IMG/VR virus record: IMGVR_UViG_3300021138_000088
Span: 1 to 37,749 of that record
DNA from: a virus
Reading direction: 5' to 3' (one strand)
Length of the DNA: 37,749 nucleotides
The position numbers and the translations under genes are program-made. Shown one piece after another: positions 37,697 to 37,749 of this stretch (positions are counted from its first letter, which is position 1; each line of letters starts with the position of its first letter). A model generated the notes under the pieces. That model saw nothing but the letters and a program-made list of their open reading frames with translations. It was not told the DNA's origin and searched no databases.

Positions 37697-37749
37697 GCTT
37701 TGATAAACCCGTTTTTTAGCCAATATTCTTGAGTCCGTTTTACACCCTC
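37693..37749 (-). CDS. ybcO: YbcO/DUF1364-like protein, C-terminal part (cut by window end)
   Basis: The last 18 codons, EGVKRTQEYWLKNGFIKA, match the C-terminus of E. coli YbcO (EGMARTQVIWLKEGVIKA). The N-terminal part is at 1-224. Joining base 1 to base 37749 directly shifts the frame by one, so one base (or four) is missing at the junction. TGA overlaps the rusA ATG. Confidence 0.85.
   Translation of the reverse strand, partial: EGVKRTQEYWLKNGFIKA

Overview
This window is a near-complete genome of a tailed, podovirus-like bacteriophage with moderately AT-rich DNA. Promoters look sigma70-like (TTGACA/TATAAT) and most genes have Shine-Dalgarno sites. Gene content (ERF annealing protein, SSB, NinB, YbcO-type nuclease, RusA, and a portal/scaffold/capsid/ejection-protein order like Bordetella BPP-1-type podoviruses) points to a proteobacterial, probably gammaproteobacterial, host. 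I see no integrase, CI-type repressor, DNA polymerase, tRNA gene or CRISPR array. The two window ends are the two halves of one DUF1364/YbcO-like gene, so the genome is circular or circularly permuted and the window was opened inside that gene.

Layout. (1) A leftward early operon starts at about 5590: a Cro-like HTH regulator, a Cys-rich protein, a pair of kissing hairpins followed by a U-run, a roughly 300-nt structured RNA, DUF5710, DUF3102, a DEAH helicase interrupted by an intein, two small genes and NinB. Across the junction it continues with YbcO, RusA, a DksA/TraR-like protein and several tiny ORFs, ending at a terminator near 36050. (2) A rightward early operon starts at about 5660: a 345-nt leader with an attenuator-like terminator, a small basic protein, a second structured RNA, then ERF, a coiled-coil protein, SSB and a long series of small accessory genes to 13604, including a tandemly expanded paralogous module. 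(3) A leftward late block runs from the terminase (34789) to the lysis genes (13653): TerS, TerL, portal, FmdB-like zinc ribbon, scaffold, capsid, decoration protein, tail and ejection proteins, a HExxH protein, GNAT, tail fibres with a C-type-lectin-like tip, holin-like proteins, a small lipoprotein and a GH24 endolysin. A homing endonuclease has disrupted and partly duplicated a DNA methyltransferase gene here. (4) A short rightward block (34978-35984) carries four small genes behind two near-duplicate promoters.

Most striking: an HNH endonuclease gene encoded out of frame inside the helicase intein while the intein frame stays open; structured RNAs placed early in each of the two divergent early transcripts, one of them preceded by a GC-rich kissing-loop hairpin pair; and an HNH homing endonuclease with a promoter-in-hairpin leader, flanked by two methyltransferase N-terminal copies. 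A phage with no visible N or Q gene but with structured RNAs early in both early transcripts suggests RNA-based control of transcription, as in HK022 put sites; that is inference.
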